In this document: positions 15,441 to 24,633 of the stretch, one piece after another
Layout: the number at the start of each line of letters is the position of its first letter
Numbering within the stretch: the stretch's first letter is position 1
Assembly: GCA_021818505.1 (NCBI GenBank)
Contig: JAKADX010000015.1
Location: forward strand, 1 to 64,000
Direction: 5' to 3'
Length of the DNA: 64,000 nucleotides
Source of the DNA: Pseudomonadota bacterium
Lineage (GTDB): Bacteria; Pseudomonadota; Alphaproteobacteria; Acetobacterales; Acetobacteraceae
Program-made: the position numbers and the translations under genes
The notes under the pieces: model-generated
Database searches by the model: none
The model's input: the letters and a program-made list of their open reading frames with translations, nothing else
Told to the model about the DNA's origin: nothing

Positions 15441-18245
15441 CTACCGTCGCCACCAGCCGCGCCTGCGCTCCTCCGCCGGGGGTTCCTCGGCGATGACGAT
15501 CGGCTGGATCGCCGGGGCCGGCGGCGGTTCCTCGGCGGGCAGCGGCGCCTCGGCGGGGGCAGGCGACGGCGCGACCTGCGCCGCCTCGGGCGCAATCTCC
15601 GACACTTCCTCTGCCGCCTCCACCTGCTGCGCGGGCGCGATCGCTTCGTGGGCGACCGGTTCGGGCGCGGCCGGCCCTGCCGGCTCGATCGGCGCCGGAG
15701 CGATCTCCTCGTCCATCATGTCGAAGATGTCGAACGACACGCCTCCGAACGGGTCGGCGGGGGTGGGGCCGACATAGGCCGGCACTTCCGGGGTTTCTAG
15801 CGCCGCCGCCGGCTCCGCGAGGCCGCGGCGGCGTCCGCCGCGCCGGCCGCGGCGGCGCGCGCGCGGCAGCCCCGCCTCGTCCAATGCGTCCGGCGGCAGA
15901 CTGGGCTGCTCCGCCAGGGCCAGATCGGTCGGCGCCAGGGACGGCTCGCCCGGCTCGGTCGTTTCCGCCTCGGATGGCTGCAGCGCACCGGGCAGCGGCG
16001 CGCCCGCCGCCGGCTCGCGGCGGGCACCGCGGCGGCGACGGCGGCGACGGCGGCGGCGTTCGGCATCCTCGCCGGCCTGCCGCGCCTCGGCATCGGTCGG
16101 CGCTGCGGCCTCGGCGCCGCCCTCCTCCGCTTCTTCCTCCGCCTCGACGAACTCGGCTTCGGCCTCCTCCGCCTCCTCCTCGGCCGCCGGCAGCGCCGGG
16201 GCGGCGGGGGCGACCGGCGCGGGCAGCGGGCGCTCGGCCTCCGGCACCTGCGGGCGCAGCCGCTCGATGCGGATCTGCGGCGGCACCAGCGTTTCGTCCG
16301 GCTCGAAGGTCACGCGCATGGCGTAGCGCGCCTCGATCTCGGCCAGCCGGTCACGCTTATGGTTGAGCAGATAGAGTGCGACCGCGCCGGCCACCTGCAC
16401 GCGGATCGCCGCCGCGCGGCCCTTCGCGCCCTCGTCCTCGATCGCGCGCAGCACATGGATGGCGCTGCTCTCGGTCGAGCGCACATGGCCTGTGCCGCCG
16501 CAATGCGGGCAGGGCGAGAAGCTGGTTTCGGCCAGCGACGGGCGCAGCCGCTGGCGGCTCATCTCCAGCAGGCCGAAATGCGAGATGTGCCCGACCTGGA
16601 TGCGCGCGCGGTCGATCTTCAGCGCATCCTTCAGGCGCCGCTCGACCATCGCGTTGTGCTTGCGTGCCTCCATGTCGATGAAGTCGATGACGATCAGCCC
16701 GGCGAGGTCGCGCAGGCGCAACTGCCGCGCCACCTCGTCGGCGGCTTCGAGGTTCGTCCGCAGCGCGGTCTCCTCGATCCCGCGCTCGCGCGTCGAGCGC
16801 CCGGAATTCACGTCGATCGCGACCAGCGCCTCGGTCTGGTTGATGACGAGGTAGCCGCCGGAGCGCAGTTGCACCGTCGGCGCCAGCATCGCATCGAGCT
16901 GCGCCTCGACCTGGTATTTCGCGAACAGCGGCTGGCCGTTGCCGCGCCAGAGCTGCACTTTCTTGGCGTGGCTCGGCATCAGCATGCGCATGAACTCGTG
17001 CGCGCCGCGCCAACCCTCCTCGCCATCGACGATCACCTCGTCGATGTCGCGCGAATAGACGTCGCGGATGGCGCGCTTGATCAGCGAGGCTTCCTCGTAG
17101 ATCAGCGCCGGGGCGACGGATTTCAGCGTGTGCTCGCGGATGTCGTCCCACAGCCGCATCAGGTATTCGCAGTCGCGCTTGATCTCCGCCTTCGGCCGGT
17201 TGGCGCCGGCGGTGCGCACGATCAGGCCCATACCCTGCGGGATTTCGAGTTCGGACGTGATCTCTTTCAGCCGCCGCCGGTCGGCCGCCGAGGTGATCTT
17301 GCGCGAGATGCCGCCGCCGCGCGGGGAGTTGGGCATCAGCACGCAGAAACGTCCGGCGAGCGAGATGTAGGTGGTCAGCGCCGCGCCCTTCGTGCCGCGC
17401 TCCTCCTTGACCACCTGCACCAGCATGATCTGCCGGCGCTTGATGACTTCCTGGATGCGGTAGTTGCGCAGGAAGCGCGATGCGCGGCGTACGCGCGCCT
17501 CCTCCGCGCCCTCGCCGCCGTCGGTCTCCCCGCCGATCGTCTCGGGCGGCGGGATGTCGGACGGCGGAACGTCGAGTTCCGTCGTCTCACCATCGCCCAG
17601 GACTGCCTCCTCGGGCTGGTCGGTGTGTTCTTCGGCCTCGGCCACCGGGCCGAAGCGTTCCTCGCGGTCGATGGCGGCGGCCTGGGCGGGACGGGGCGGG
17701 GCGTCGGGGTCCGCCGGCGGATCGAGGGGTTCCGGCGCGGCTTCGACGGCCTCGGCGCGGGCGGGTGCAACCTCGGCCGGCACCTCGCGCGGCTCCGGTG
17801 CAACCGCGACGGACTCGGGTACAACCTCGGCGGGGGGCGGAGGTGCAACCGGCTCGGCTACGGACGTAACCTCGGCCGGGGGTTCGGCTTGCGGCGGTCC
17901 GGCTTCGGCCGCGGGTGCGGCAGCCGCTTCCTCCTCGCGCTCGGCCTCCTCGCGCGCCTCCTGCGCCTGCAACTCCAGCAGGCGCTGCCGGTCGGCAACG
18001 GGGATCTGGTAGTAGTCCGGGTGGATCTCGCTGAACGCCAGGAAGCCGTGGCGCCCGCCGCCGTACTCCACGAACGCCGCCTGGAGGCTCGGCTCCACGC
18101 GGACGATCTTGGCGAGGTAGATATTGCCCTTGAGTTGCTTTTTGGTCGAAGTCTCTACGTCGAAATCTTCAAGCCGGGTACCGTCCAGCACCACCACGCG
18201 GGTTTCTTCCGCGTGGGTGGCGTCGATCAACATGCGTTTGGTCAT
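15441..18245 (-). CDS. rne: Ribonuclease E
   Basis: A 934-residue RNase E/G-family endoribonuclease that initiates mRNA decay and rRNA/tRNA maturation. The N-terminus MTKRMLIDATHAEETRVVV and the S1 domain (GNIYLAKIVRVEPSLQAAFVEYGGGRHGFL) are interrupted at about residues 95-255 by an acidic Pro/Glu/Ala-rich insert; then come RNYRIQEVIKRRQIMLVQVVKEE and the catalytic DNase I-like region with VAIDVNSGR and IVIDFIDM, whose aspartates bind metal. CPHCGGTG is the zinc-link. The C-terminal third is disordered, with a run of ten arginines and acidic tracts, and ends GWWRR. In Caulobacter a terminal GWW motif binds PNPase, so degradosome assembly is likely conserved. Confidence 0.95.
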   Translation of the reverse strand: MTKRMLIDATHAEETRVVVLDGTRLEDFDVETSTKKQLKGNIYLAKIVRVEPSLQAAFVEYGGGRHGFLAFSEIHPDYYQIPVADRQRLLELQAQEAREEAEREEEAAAAPAAEAGPPQAEPPAEVTSVAEPVAPPPPAEVVPESVAVAPEPREVPAEVAPARAEAVEAAPEPLDPPADPDAPPRPAQAAAIDREERFGPVAEAEEHTDQPEEAVLGDGETTELDVPPSDIPPPETIGGETDGGEGAEEARVRRASRFLRNYRIQEVIKRRQIMLVQVVKEERGTKGAALTTYISLAGRFCVLMPNSPRGGGISRKITSAADRRRLKEITSELEIPQGMGLIVRTAGANRPKAEIKRDCEYLMRLWDDIREHTLKSVAPALIYEEASLIKRAIRDVYSRDIDEVIVDGEEGWRGAHEFMRMLMPSHAKKVQLWRGNGQPLFAKYQVEAQLDAMLAPTVQLRSGGYLVINQTEALVAIDVNSGRSTRERGIEETALRTNLEAADEVARQLRLRDLAGLIVIDFIDMEARKHNAMVERRLKDALKIDRARIQVGHISHFGLLEMSRQRLRPSLAETSFSPCPHCGGTGHVRSTESSAIHVLRAIEDEGAKGRAAAIRVQVAGAVALYLLNHKRDRLAEIEARYAMRVTFEPDETLVPPQIRIERLRPQVPEAERPLPAPVAPAAPALPAAEEEAEEAEAEFVEAEEEAEEGGAEAAAPTDAEARQAGEDAERRRRRRRRRRGARREPAAGAPLPGALQPSEAETTEPGEPSLAPTDLALAEQPSLPPDALDEAGLPRARRRGRRGGRRRGLAEPAAALETPEVPAYVGPTPADPFGGVSFDIFDMMDEEIAPAPIEPAGPAAPEPVAHEAIAPAQQVEAAEEVSEIAPEAAQVAPSPAPAEAPLPAEEPPPAPAIQPIVIAEEPPAEERRRGWWRR

Positions 18246-18754
18246 TCAGCCCTGAACTCCGGTATGCCGCCCGGCGGTGCGAAGTCTGGCTTCGCGATCG
18301 CTGCCCTAGCGGGCGACAGATTGGGTGGGTCGAGGGCTGATGGGTCCGCAGCGACAGCACGGCAAAGGCGACGCTCCCGCCCCGTCCGACAACCGGCGCG
18401 GCCCGTGTCGGGCGGCACCATGCAGAAGGGGGAAACAGAGAGGGACCGGCGTCGGCCATGAAAACCTATGTCTGCGGGCACACCATTCGCCAACGGACGG
18501 CGCTGCCCTCGAATCGGGTTCCGGCGGCGCTGCGACCACGGCGCGGCCGTCCGAAGCGGGCCACGCCGGCGCGCGGCCGGTTACCACACGATGGCGCAAT
18601 CAGGCCCGCGCCGCAAGCACAACCGTGGCAGGGCTGCCACGTTCCGACGGCGATGCAGGCGTCTGACAACCGCTTCATCAATGCGTAAGGTGCGGAACCG
18701 GAGTCGGCACGTTAGAAAAGCGAGCCAGTTCACGATTCCGAAGGGACGCGCCTG
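18246..18754. other. Long gap upstream of rne and the amidase gene
   Basis: No gene is supported in these 509 bases between divergent rne and amidase genes; short open frames on both strands have no ribosome site plus protein-like composition. The rne-proximal part is a plausible long 5' leader, since RNase E often controls its own mRNA through its leader (known in E. coli; inferred here). The stretch at about 18685-18735 is less GC-rich and is the likely promoter area for the amidase. Confidence 0.5.
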
Positions 18755-19570
18755 GTGATTACCCGCCGCCTGCTTCTCGGCCCCGGCGCCGTGGCAAGTT
18801 TCATGCTTTCCTCCGCCGCGGAGGCGAAGCGGCGCGGCCGCGTAACGTCCTCCTCAGCGCCGTTGGTGATGCTCGATCCGGGCCATGGCGGCAAGGACCC
18901 GGGCGCGATCGGCGTCTCCGGCACCTATGAGAAGCGGGTGGCGCTGGCCGCGGCGCAGGAGTTGCGGCGGCAGTTGCTGGCCGCCGGGCGCTATCGGGTC
19001 GAGCTGACCCGCGGCCGCGACATCTTCATCCCGCTGGAGGAACGGGTCGCCATCGCGCAGCAGCGGGGCGCGGCATTGTTCGTCTCCATGCACGCCGACG
19101 CGCTGGCGGACCATTCGGTCCGGGGGGCCAGCGTTTATACGTTGGCGAATACCGCCTCAGATGCGCAGACGGCGGCACTGGCGCGGCGGGAGAACGCCGC
19201 CGACCGCTTCGCCGGCCGGCAGTTCCACGGCGTGGCGCCGGACGTGGCGCGCATCCTGGCGAGTCTGGTGCGGCAGGAGACGCGCAGCGGCTCGGCGCGG
19301 TTGGCGCGCCGGCTGGTGGGCAGCTTTTCCTCCGAGCAGATGGACCTGCTCGACAATCCCTCCCGCCACGCCGGGTTCGTCGTGCTCAAGGCGGCCGACA
19401 TCCCGAGCGTGCTGGTCGAGATGGGGTTCATGTCAAATCACGAGGACGAAGCCGCATTGCGACAGGCGCAGCACCGAACGCGCATCGCCGCGGCGATGCG
19501 GCGGGCGATCGATGCCTGGTTCGCCCAGACGGAGCCGCCGCGCCCCGAGCCGACTCGCATGGCCGGCTGA
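18755..19570 (+). CDS. N-acetylmuramoyl-L-alanine amidase (Amidase_3, AmiC-like)
   Basis: A 271-residue secreted amidase that cleaves the MurNAc-L-Ala bond of peptidoglycan. An N-terminal export signal with paired arginines (MITRRLLLGPGAVASFMLSSAAEA) precedes the catalytic domain: VMLDPGHGGKDPG (first zinc His), a Glu in GTYEKRVALA, FVSMHADAL (second His) and SVLVEMGFMSNHEDE (catalytic Glu). No AMIN domain is present, so septal targeting is not obvious. GTG 18755 is preceded by AAGGGA at about nine bases. It lies 84 bases upstream of the PBP1A gene in the same direction, a common alphaproteobacterial pairing. Confidence 0.92.
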   Translation: MITRRLLLGPGAVASFMLSSAAEAKRRGRVTSSSAPLVMLDPGHGGKDPGAIGVSGTYEKRVALAAAQELRRQLLAAGRYRVELTRGRDIFIPLEERVAIAQQRGAALFVSMHADALADHSVRGASVYTLANTASDAQTAALARRENAADRFAGRQFHGVAPDVARILASLVRQETRSGSARLARRLVGSFSSEQMDLLDNPSRHAGFVVLKAADIPSVLVEMGFMSNHEDEAALRQAQHRTRIAAAMRRAIDAWFAQTEPPRPEPTRMAG

Positions 19571-19654
19571 CCGCGCGCCGGCCGTCGGGTGCGGGCAACC
19601 CTGGCACGACCCCGCCGGCTACGCCGCAGTGCGGAAATCGTGTAAGTCCAACTC

Positions 19655-22270
19655 ATGCGCGCCCCCCTGACCGCCGGCGACCCGATCGCCATCCCGCCGC
19701 GCCCGCGCCGCCGCGAAAAAGGCGGGCGGTCGCCCGCGCCGCCGCAGCACTCGCGGCGCCGGCGCGGCGGCGGCTGGCTGGGGCGCCTCGCCGGCGCACT
19801 GCTCGGCCTGCTGGTGCTCGCCGTCGGGCTGGGCGGGGCCGTGGGGTTCGTTGCCTGGCGCCACTTTGCCGCCGGCCTGCCGGACGTGCAGGGCCTGCGC
19901 GACTTCCAGCCACCGGTGATGAGCCGTGTCTATGCCGGCGATTCCCGGCTGCTCGCCGAACTGGCGACCGAGCGGCGCATCTTCGTCCCCTACGCCGCCA
20001 TCCCCGACATCGTGAAGCGCGCCTTCGTCTCCGCCGAGGACCAGAACTTCTTCATCCACCACGGCGTCGATCCGCTCGCCATCCTGCGCGCAGGGGCAAC
20101 CGACCTGATGCGCATCGGCTCCGGCCGCCGTCCGATCGGCGCCTCCACCATCACCCAGCAGGTCGCCAAGAACATGCTGCTGGGCAACGAGGTGTCGTTC
20201 CGCCGCAAGGTCCGCGAAATGCTGCTGGCGCTGCGCATGGAGCAGGTACTGAGCAAGGAGCGCATCCTCGAACTCTATCTCAACGAAATCTATCTCGGGA
20301 TGCAGTCTTATGGCGTGGCCGCGGCGGCGCAGGCGTATTTCGACAAGTCGCTCGACAACCTGACCGTCGCGGAGGCAGCGTTCCTGGCTGCACTGCCCAA
20401 GGCGCCGAACAACTACAACCCCTACCGCTTCCCGCAGGCGGCGCGCGACCGGCGCGACTGGGTGCTGGACCGCATGGTCGATACCCGCACCATCACCGCG
20501 GCGCAGGCGGCGGCAGCCAAGGCAACGCCGATCATCCCGGCGACCTTTCACCGGCCGGAGCCGGTCCAGGGTGCGGACTACTTCGTGGGCGAAGTGCGGC
20601 GCGAACTGATCGACCGCTTCGGCCAGGACGTGACGACGCAGGGCGGGCTGGTGGTGCGCACGACGCTCGACCCGGCCTTGCAGGACGCCGCCGACAGGGC
20701 GTTGCACGCCGGATTGCTGCGCTACGACCAGTCGCATGGCGGCTGGCGCGGGCCGGTCGCACGGCTGCCGGCGGGGCCGCAGTTGCGCAGCGGCTGGGCA
20801 ACGGCGTTGGCCGCCGCGGCGCGCCCGCCGGGGATGCTGCCCGACTGGCAGTTGGCGGTCGTGCTGGAGGTGGCCGAGGCCGAGGCGAAGCTCGGCATCC
20901 TGAATGCCGTGCCGGGCGGCGTCGCGCCGGCGCCGCGCGTGCTGCCGCTGCAACTCGCCGATCTCGGCTGGGCACGCTCCCCGCCGCACGACGCAGTGCC
21001 GCTCGGCCCGCCGCCACGCCGCATGGCCGATGTGGTGCAGCCCGGCGACGAGGTGATGGTTCAGGTCGTCCCCGCCGAGCCGGGGCGCGGCAAGGCGCCG
21101 GCGCGGCCGGAGCGGCTGCTGCTGCGACAGGTGCCACGGGTGCAGGGCGCGCTGGTTGCGATCGACCCGGCGACCGGGCGCGTGCTGGCGTTGAGCGGCG
21201 GCTGGTCCTACGACCTCAGCCAGTTCAATCGCGCCACCCAGGCGCAGCGTCAGCCGGGGTCGAGCTTCAAGCCGTTCGTCTATCTGACGGCGCTGGAGCA
21301 GGGCATCTCGCCGGCGCAGAAATTCCTCGACGCGCCCTTCGTGGTCGATCTCGGCGCGCAGGGCAAATGGCGGCCCGGCAACTACGAGGGTGACTTCATG
21401 GGCCCGGTGCCGCTGCACGTGGCGCTGGAGGAGAGCCGCAACCTCGTCACCGTGCGCGTGGCCAACCAGATCGGCATGAAGGCGGTGGCCGACACCGCCA
21501 TTGCCTTCGGCATGGAGGACAAGATGCCGCTGGTGCTGCCGGCGGCGCTGGGCGCGGTCGATACCACGGTGCTGCGCGAGGCCGGCGCGTATGCGGGGTT
21601 GGCGGCGGGCGGCAAGCGGGTGGTGCCGACGCTGATCGACACCGTGCAGGACCGCGACGGTCACGTGGTCTGGCGCGCCCCCGGCCTGAGCTGCGACCAA
21701 GCCTGCGAGGACCCGACGAAGCCGCCGGAACTGACCGACGCGCGCGAGCAGATCGCCGACCCGCAGAGCGTCTATCAGCTCAATCTGATGATGCAGGGCG
21801 TGGTGCAGCGCGGCACCGGCAAGCGGGCGAGCTTCGGCCCGGATCGCCAGATCGCCGGCAAGACCGGCACCAGCCAGGATTTCCAGGACGCATGGTTCTC
21901 CGGCTTCACGCCCGACCTGGTGACCATCGTGTGGATCGGCTTCGACTCGCCCGAAAGCCTCGGCAACAACGAAACCGGCGGCAACCTCGCCGCGCCGGTC
22001 TGGCACGACTTCATGGCAACCGCGCTCAAGGGGCGGCCGGTGCTGACTTTCCCGGTGCCTGAGGGGCTCACCGTCGCCAGCTACGACAGTGGCTTCGGCA
22101 CCGTCACCGACGCCTTCAAGCCGGGGCAGCAGCCGGGTGTCTCGGCGCCGATCGGTGCGCCCGCGCCGGCACAGGCGGAGGCCGCGTCCGGCGATGGCAC
22201 GAACGCCGCCGCGCCGTCCGGCGGCAGCGCGGGACAGGGGAGTGACATGACGATGCCCGGCCTGTATTGA
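19655..22270 (+). CDS. mrcA: Penicillin-binding protein 1A (bifunctional transglycosylase/transpeptidase)
   Basis: An 871-residue class A PBP. A basic cytoplasmic tail (RPRRREKGGRSP...) precedes one transmembrane helix at about 48-70. The glycosyltransferase domain has EDQNFFIHHGVDPLAILRA, GASTITQQVAKNMLL and KILEL-type RILELYLNEIYLG. The penicillin-binding domain has SxxK as SSFK (Ser about 536), SRN (EESRNLVTVR) and KTG (GKTGTSQDF). An inserted OB-like region (about 350-490) is typical of PBP1A. It polymerises and crosslinks glycan strands in the periplasm. The C-terminus is a Pro/Ala/Gly tail. Confidence 0.95.
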   Translation: MRAPLTAGDPIAIPPRPRRREKGGRSPAPPQHSRRRRGGGWLGRLAGALLGLLVLAVGLGGAVGFVAWRHFAAGLPDVQGLRDFQPPVMSRVYAGDSRLLAELATERRIFVPYAAIPDIVKRAFVSAEDQNFFIHHGVDPLAILRAGATDLMRIGSGRRPIGASTITQQVAKNMLLGNEVSFRRKVREMLLALRMEQVLSKERILELYLNEIYLGMQSYGVAAAAQAYFDKSLDNLTVAEAAFLAALPKAPNNYNPYRFPQAARDRRDWVLDRMVDTRTITAAQAAAAKATPIIPATFHRPEPVQGADYFVGEVRRELIDRFGQDVTTQGGLVVRTTLDPALQDAADRALHAGLLRYDQSHGGWRGPVARLPAGPQLRSGWATALAAAARPPGMLPDWQLAVVLEVAEAEAKLGILNAVPGGVAPAPRVLPLQLADLGWARSPPHDAVPLGPPPRRMADVVQPGDEVMVQVVPAEPGRGKAPARPERLLLRQVPRVQGALVAIDPATGRVLALSGGWSYDLSQFNRATQAQRQPGSSFKPFVYLTALEQGISPAQKFLDAPFVVDLGAQGKWRPGNYEGDFMGPVPLHVALEESRNLVTVRVANQIGMKAVADTAIAFGMEDKMPLVLPAALGAVDTTVLREAGAYAGLAAGGKRVVPTLIDTVQDRDGHVVWRAPGLSCDQACEDPTKPPELTDAREQIADPQSVYQLNLMMQGVVQRGTGKRASFGPDRQIAGKTGTSQDFQDAWFSGFTPDLVTIVWIGFDSPESLGNNETGGNLAAPVWHDFMATALKGRPVLTFPVPEGLTVASYDSGFGTVTDAFKPGQQPGVSAPIGAPAPAQAEAASGDGTNAAAPSGGSAGQGSDMTMPGLY

Positions 22271-22295
22271 GCGCGGCCCGCAACCGAGCACGACA

Positions 22296-23427
22296 ATGTC
22301 CGCCGAATCCGACGCCCTTCATGAGCAGATCAGGCAGTCCGTGGCGCTGCTGAGGAGGCATCTTTGACTGGGATGCCGCCGTCGCCCGCCTGGATGAACT
22401 GAACGCGCGCGCCGAAGACCCGAACCTGTGGAACGATGCGACGCTCGCGCAGAGCGTCATGCGCGAGCGCAACCGGCTGGCCACCGCGATCGACGGCGTG
22501 CGCGCGCTGGAGCGTGAGGTTGCCGACGCGGTCGAGCTGATCGCGCTGGCCGAGGACGAGGGCGACGCGGCGATGGTGACCGATGGGGTCGCGACGCTGC
22601 GGCGGCTGGCCGAGGAGGCGAAGCGACGCGAGATCGAGAGCCTGCTGTCCGGCGAGGCCGACGGCAACGACTGCTACGTCGAGATCAACGCCGGCGCCGG
22701 CGGCACCGAGGCGCAGGACTGGGCCGAGATGCTGGCGCGCATGTACACGCGCTGGGCCGAGCAGCACGGTTACAAGGTGCAGTGGATCGAGGAGAGTGAG
22801 GGCGAGCAGGCCGGCATCAAGTCGGCGACCATCCAGGTGAGCGGGCCGAACGCCTATGGCTGGCTCAAGACCGAGGCGGGCGTGCACCGCCTCGTGCGCA
22901 TCAGCCCCTTCGACGCGGCGGCGCGGCGGCAGACCAGCTTCGCCAGCGTCTGGGTCTATCCGGTGGTGGATGACACGATCGACGTGCAGATCAACGAGAG
23001 CGACCTGAAGGTCGATACCTATCGCGCCTCCGGCGCCGGCGGGCAGCACGTCAACAAGACCGAGAGTGCCATCCGCATCACGCACATCCCGACCGGCATC
23101 GTCGTCGCCTGCCAGACCGACCGCAGCCAGCACCGCAATCGCGCGACCGCGATGGCGATGCTGAAGGCGCGGCTCTATGAGGCGGAGTTGCAGAAGCGCG
23201 AGGCGGCGGCGACGGCGCAGGAGAACGCCAAGACCGATATCGGCTGGGGCCACCAGATCCGCAGCTACGTGCTGGCGCCTTATCAGTTGGTGAAGGATCT
23301 GCGGACGGGCGTCGAGAGGGGCAACCCGGCGGCGGTGCTGGACGGCGATCTGGATGCGTTCATGGCGGCGGCGCTGGCCGCGCGTGTCGGCGCCACGCGC
23401 AGCGAGGCGAGCGCACAGGCGCAGTAA
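22296..23427 (+). CDS. prfB: Peptide chain release factor 2 with programmed +1 frameshift
   Basis: RF2 terminates translation at UGA and UAA. Reading starts at ATG 22296 and meets an in-frame TGA at 22365-22367 after 23 codons; a +1 shift there (CTT TGA C read as L then GAC) joins the frame that runs to TAA at 23425, giving about 376 residues. The shift site has the classical parts: AGGAGG, a three-base spacer, then CTTTGAC. The RF2 codon-recognition tripeptide SPF is in [18 protein letters not shown], and the peptidyl-hydrolysis motif GGQ falls at about 248-250 in [14 protein letters not shown]. Low RF2 slows termination at the UGA and favours the shift, giving autoregulation. Confidence 0.95.
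22353..22368 (+). other. prfB programmed frameshift signal
   Basis: The string AGGAGGCATCTTTGAC contains an internal Shine-Dalgarno-like AGGAGG, a CAT spacer codon, the slippery CTT codon, the TGA stop and a following C, matching the arrangement known from E. coli prfB. The downstream coding frame begins with GAC at 22366. Confidence 0.93.
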
Positions 23428-23456
23428 CGGCGGCGCGACAGGATGCGCCCGGAGTT

Positions 23457-23549
23457 AGAAAAATAAAGAAATAATAGTTAAGTCAAAACGTCAATTCTGC
23501 GTGTCATTTGCCAATACGCGTTGACTGCCGGCACGAACCCGGCTTGAGT
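23457..23549 (+). promoter_or_regulatory. AT-rich stretch and candidate promoter upstream of the repeat protein gene
   Basis: From about 23457 to 23510 the sequence is strikingly A-rich (for example TTAGAAAAATAAAGAAATAA), unlike the rest of the window. It is followed by TTGACT at 23521-23526 and TTGAGT at 23544-23549, separated by 17 bases. The A-rich stretch could act as an UP-element or a nucleoid-protein site, or as the tail of a prfB terminator. The promoter is inferred from pattern only. Confidence 0.4.
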
Positions 23550-23577
23550 TGTGGGGTCGTGTTCGTGGGGTCGTGCC

Positions 23578-24249
23578 ATGAGGCGTGCCCTTTTGTTATC
23601 GATTATTTCAGTGTCGGTGGCTGCTCTGGCGTTGCCGTCGCTGGCTGATGCGGGCGGCGGTGGCATGTACGGGCACGGCGGCGGGTCACCCCACTGGGCG
23701 CCTGCCGCACACTGGGGCCGCCACTTCCAGCGGGGGGCGGGAATGCGGCGCCCCGGACAGGCCGGCAGTCTGCTTCGACGAAGCTTCGCGAACCGATTCG
23801 GTTTCGGGCCAGGCTATGGGCGGCCATACGGTCCGGTGAACTACGGGTCGATCTATGGCCCCCTTGGTTATGGTGCGGGCTTTGGGCCGCTGGGCTACGG
23901 ATATCCCTTTGGTCCCCTGGGCTACGGCACCGGCATCGGGCCGCTCGGTTATGGCGCGGCCCTTGGATCGCTGGCCTATGGCTGGCCCTATGGCCTGTTC
24001 GGATACGGGTGGCTCGGCAATGTGTGGCCCGACACGGGGTGGCCGGACAGCGGGTGGCAGACCACCGGCGTGCAGTATATCGCACCGCCGCCGCCCGAGA
24101 TGCCGCCGCCCCAGGTCATCGTGATCAGCGCGGATGCGCGCGGCCAGACACCTCCGCCCTCGGGGCCATTGCCGGACTATTCCTACGTTGCCGGCTGCCA
24201 CGCGATTCCGAACGGCTATCATTGCGCCACTGCCGCGGGCGCGAACTGA
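23578..24249 (+). CDS. Secreted protein with nine-residue Gly/Tyr tandem repeats
   Basis: A 223-residue predicted secreted protein. The signal peptide MRRALLLSIISVSVAALALPSLADA is followed by a Gly/His/Arg-rich segment, then six tandem copies of a nine-residue unit of the type xFGPLGYGx (residues 92-145), then a Trp/Pro-rich region, PPPPEMPPPQVIVISADARG, and a tail with two cysteines (YSYVAGCHAIPNGYHCATA). No known domain is recognised. The ATG at 23578 is preferred over the in-frame GTG at 23551 because the basic n-region starts there. Low-complexity repeats suggest a surface or matrix role, but this is speculative. Confidence 0.75.
   Translation: MRRALLLSIISVSVAALALPSLADAGGGGMYGHGGGSPHWAPAAHWGRHFQRGAGMRRPGQAGSLLRRSFANRFGFGPGYGRPYGPVNYGSIYGPLGYGAGFGPLGYGYPFGPLGYGTGIGPLGYGAALGSLAYGWPYGLFGYGWLGNVWPDTGWPDSGWQTTGVQYIAPPPPEMPPPQVIVISADARGQTPPPSGPLPDYSYVAGCHAIPNGYHCATAAGAN
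23851..24012 (+). repeat. Six tandem 27-base coding repeats
   Basis: Six consecutive 27-base units encode variants of GFGPLGYGA; the first four keep GPLGYG exactly, while the last two drift (GSLAYG, GLFGYG). Third codon positions vary between copies, so the repeat appears maintained at the protein level and is not a recent DNA duplication. Confidence 0.85.
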
Positions 24250-24273
24250 TCGCGCATCGCCGGCAAGCGCGGT

Positions 24274-24465
24274 TTATTGCACAGGCGGCTCGGCTGACTC
24301 GGTGGGCGGCGCGGCCGGCGCAGCCTGGGCCTTTTCAGTGCGCTTGCGCAGTTCCGTCAGGAAATTGTCGTAATAGACGAGATATTCATCCGTCTTGGCG
24401 ACGCTGCGCTTGTTCACCAGAGCGGCGGCGAAGATGGCCGCCACGATCTTGTCGGTCTCGAACAT
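24274..24465 (-). CDS. Small protein of unknown function
   Basis: A 63-residue protein: MFETDKIVAAIFAAALVNKRSVAKTDEYLVYYDNFLTEL, then a basic patch and an Ala/Pro/Glu-rich tail. The N-terminal 45 residues look like two helices; the first is hydrophobic and might touch a membrane. The start is supported by CGGAGGA seven bases upstream of the ATG. It stands alone, convergent with the repeat protein gene and divergent from the ThDP-enzyme operon. I recognise no family with certainty. Confidence 0.65.
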   Translation of the reverse strand: MFETDKIVAAIFAAALVNKRSVAKTDEYLVYYDNFLTELRKRTEKAQAAPAAPPTESAEPPVQ

Positions 24466-24633
24466 GCCGTTTCCTCCGATTCGGGACGCCCGAGGATACA
24501 CAAAACGGTGCGCCGTGGAGATCGTTTCGGACTGCTGCGCCATCGCCCGCGGGATTGGACCATGTTGCATCCGATTTCATGCCGCCGGATCATGCGCCGG
24601 ACGGGCGGCGCGACAGGCACGGAGAGGACGGCA

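Noticed and set aside
18459-18689. A 76-codon plus-strand frame between rne and the amidase gene.
   Set aside because: No ribosome site, and an Arg/Pro/Ala composition like random GC-rich sequence.
19619-22291. An 890-codon minus-strand frame covering the PBP1A gene.
   Set aside because: Fully antisense to a gene with intact SxxK, SRN and KTG motifs; its composition is Arg/His/Gly-rich and no domain is seen.
22365-22367. The in-frame TGA in prfB as a sequencing error or pseudogene mark.
   Set aside because: The full recoding context (AGGAGG, CTT TGA C) is present and this arrangement is known from prfB in many bacteria.
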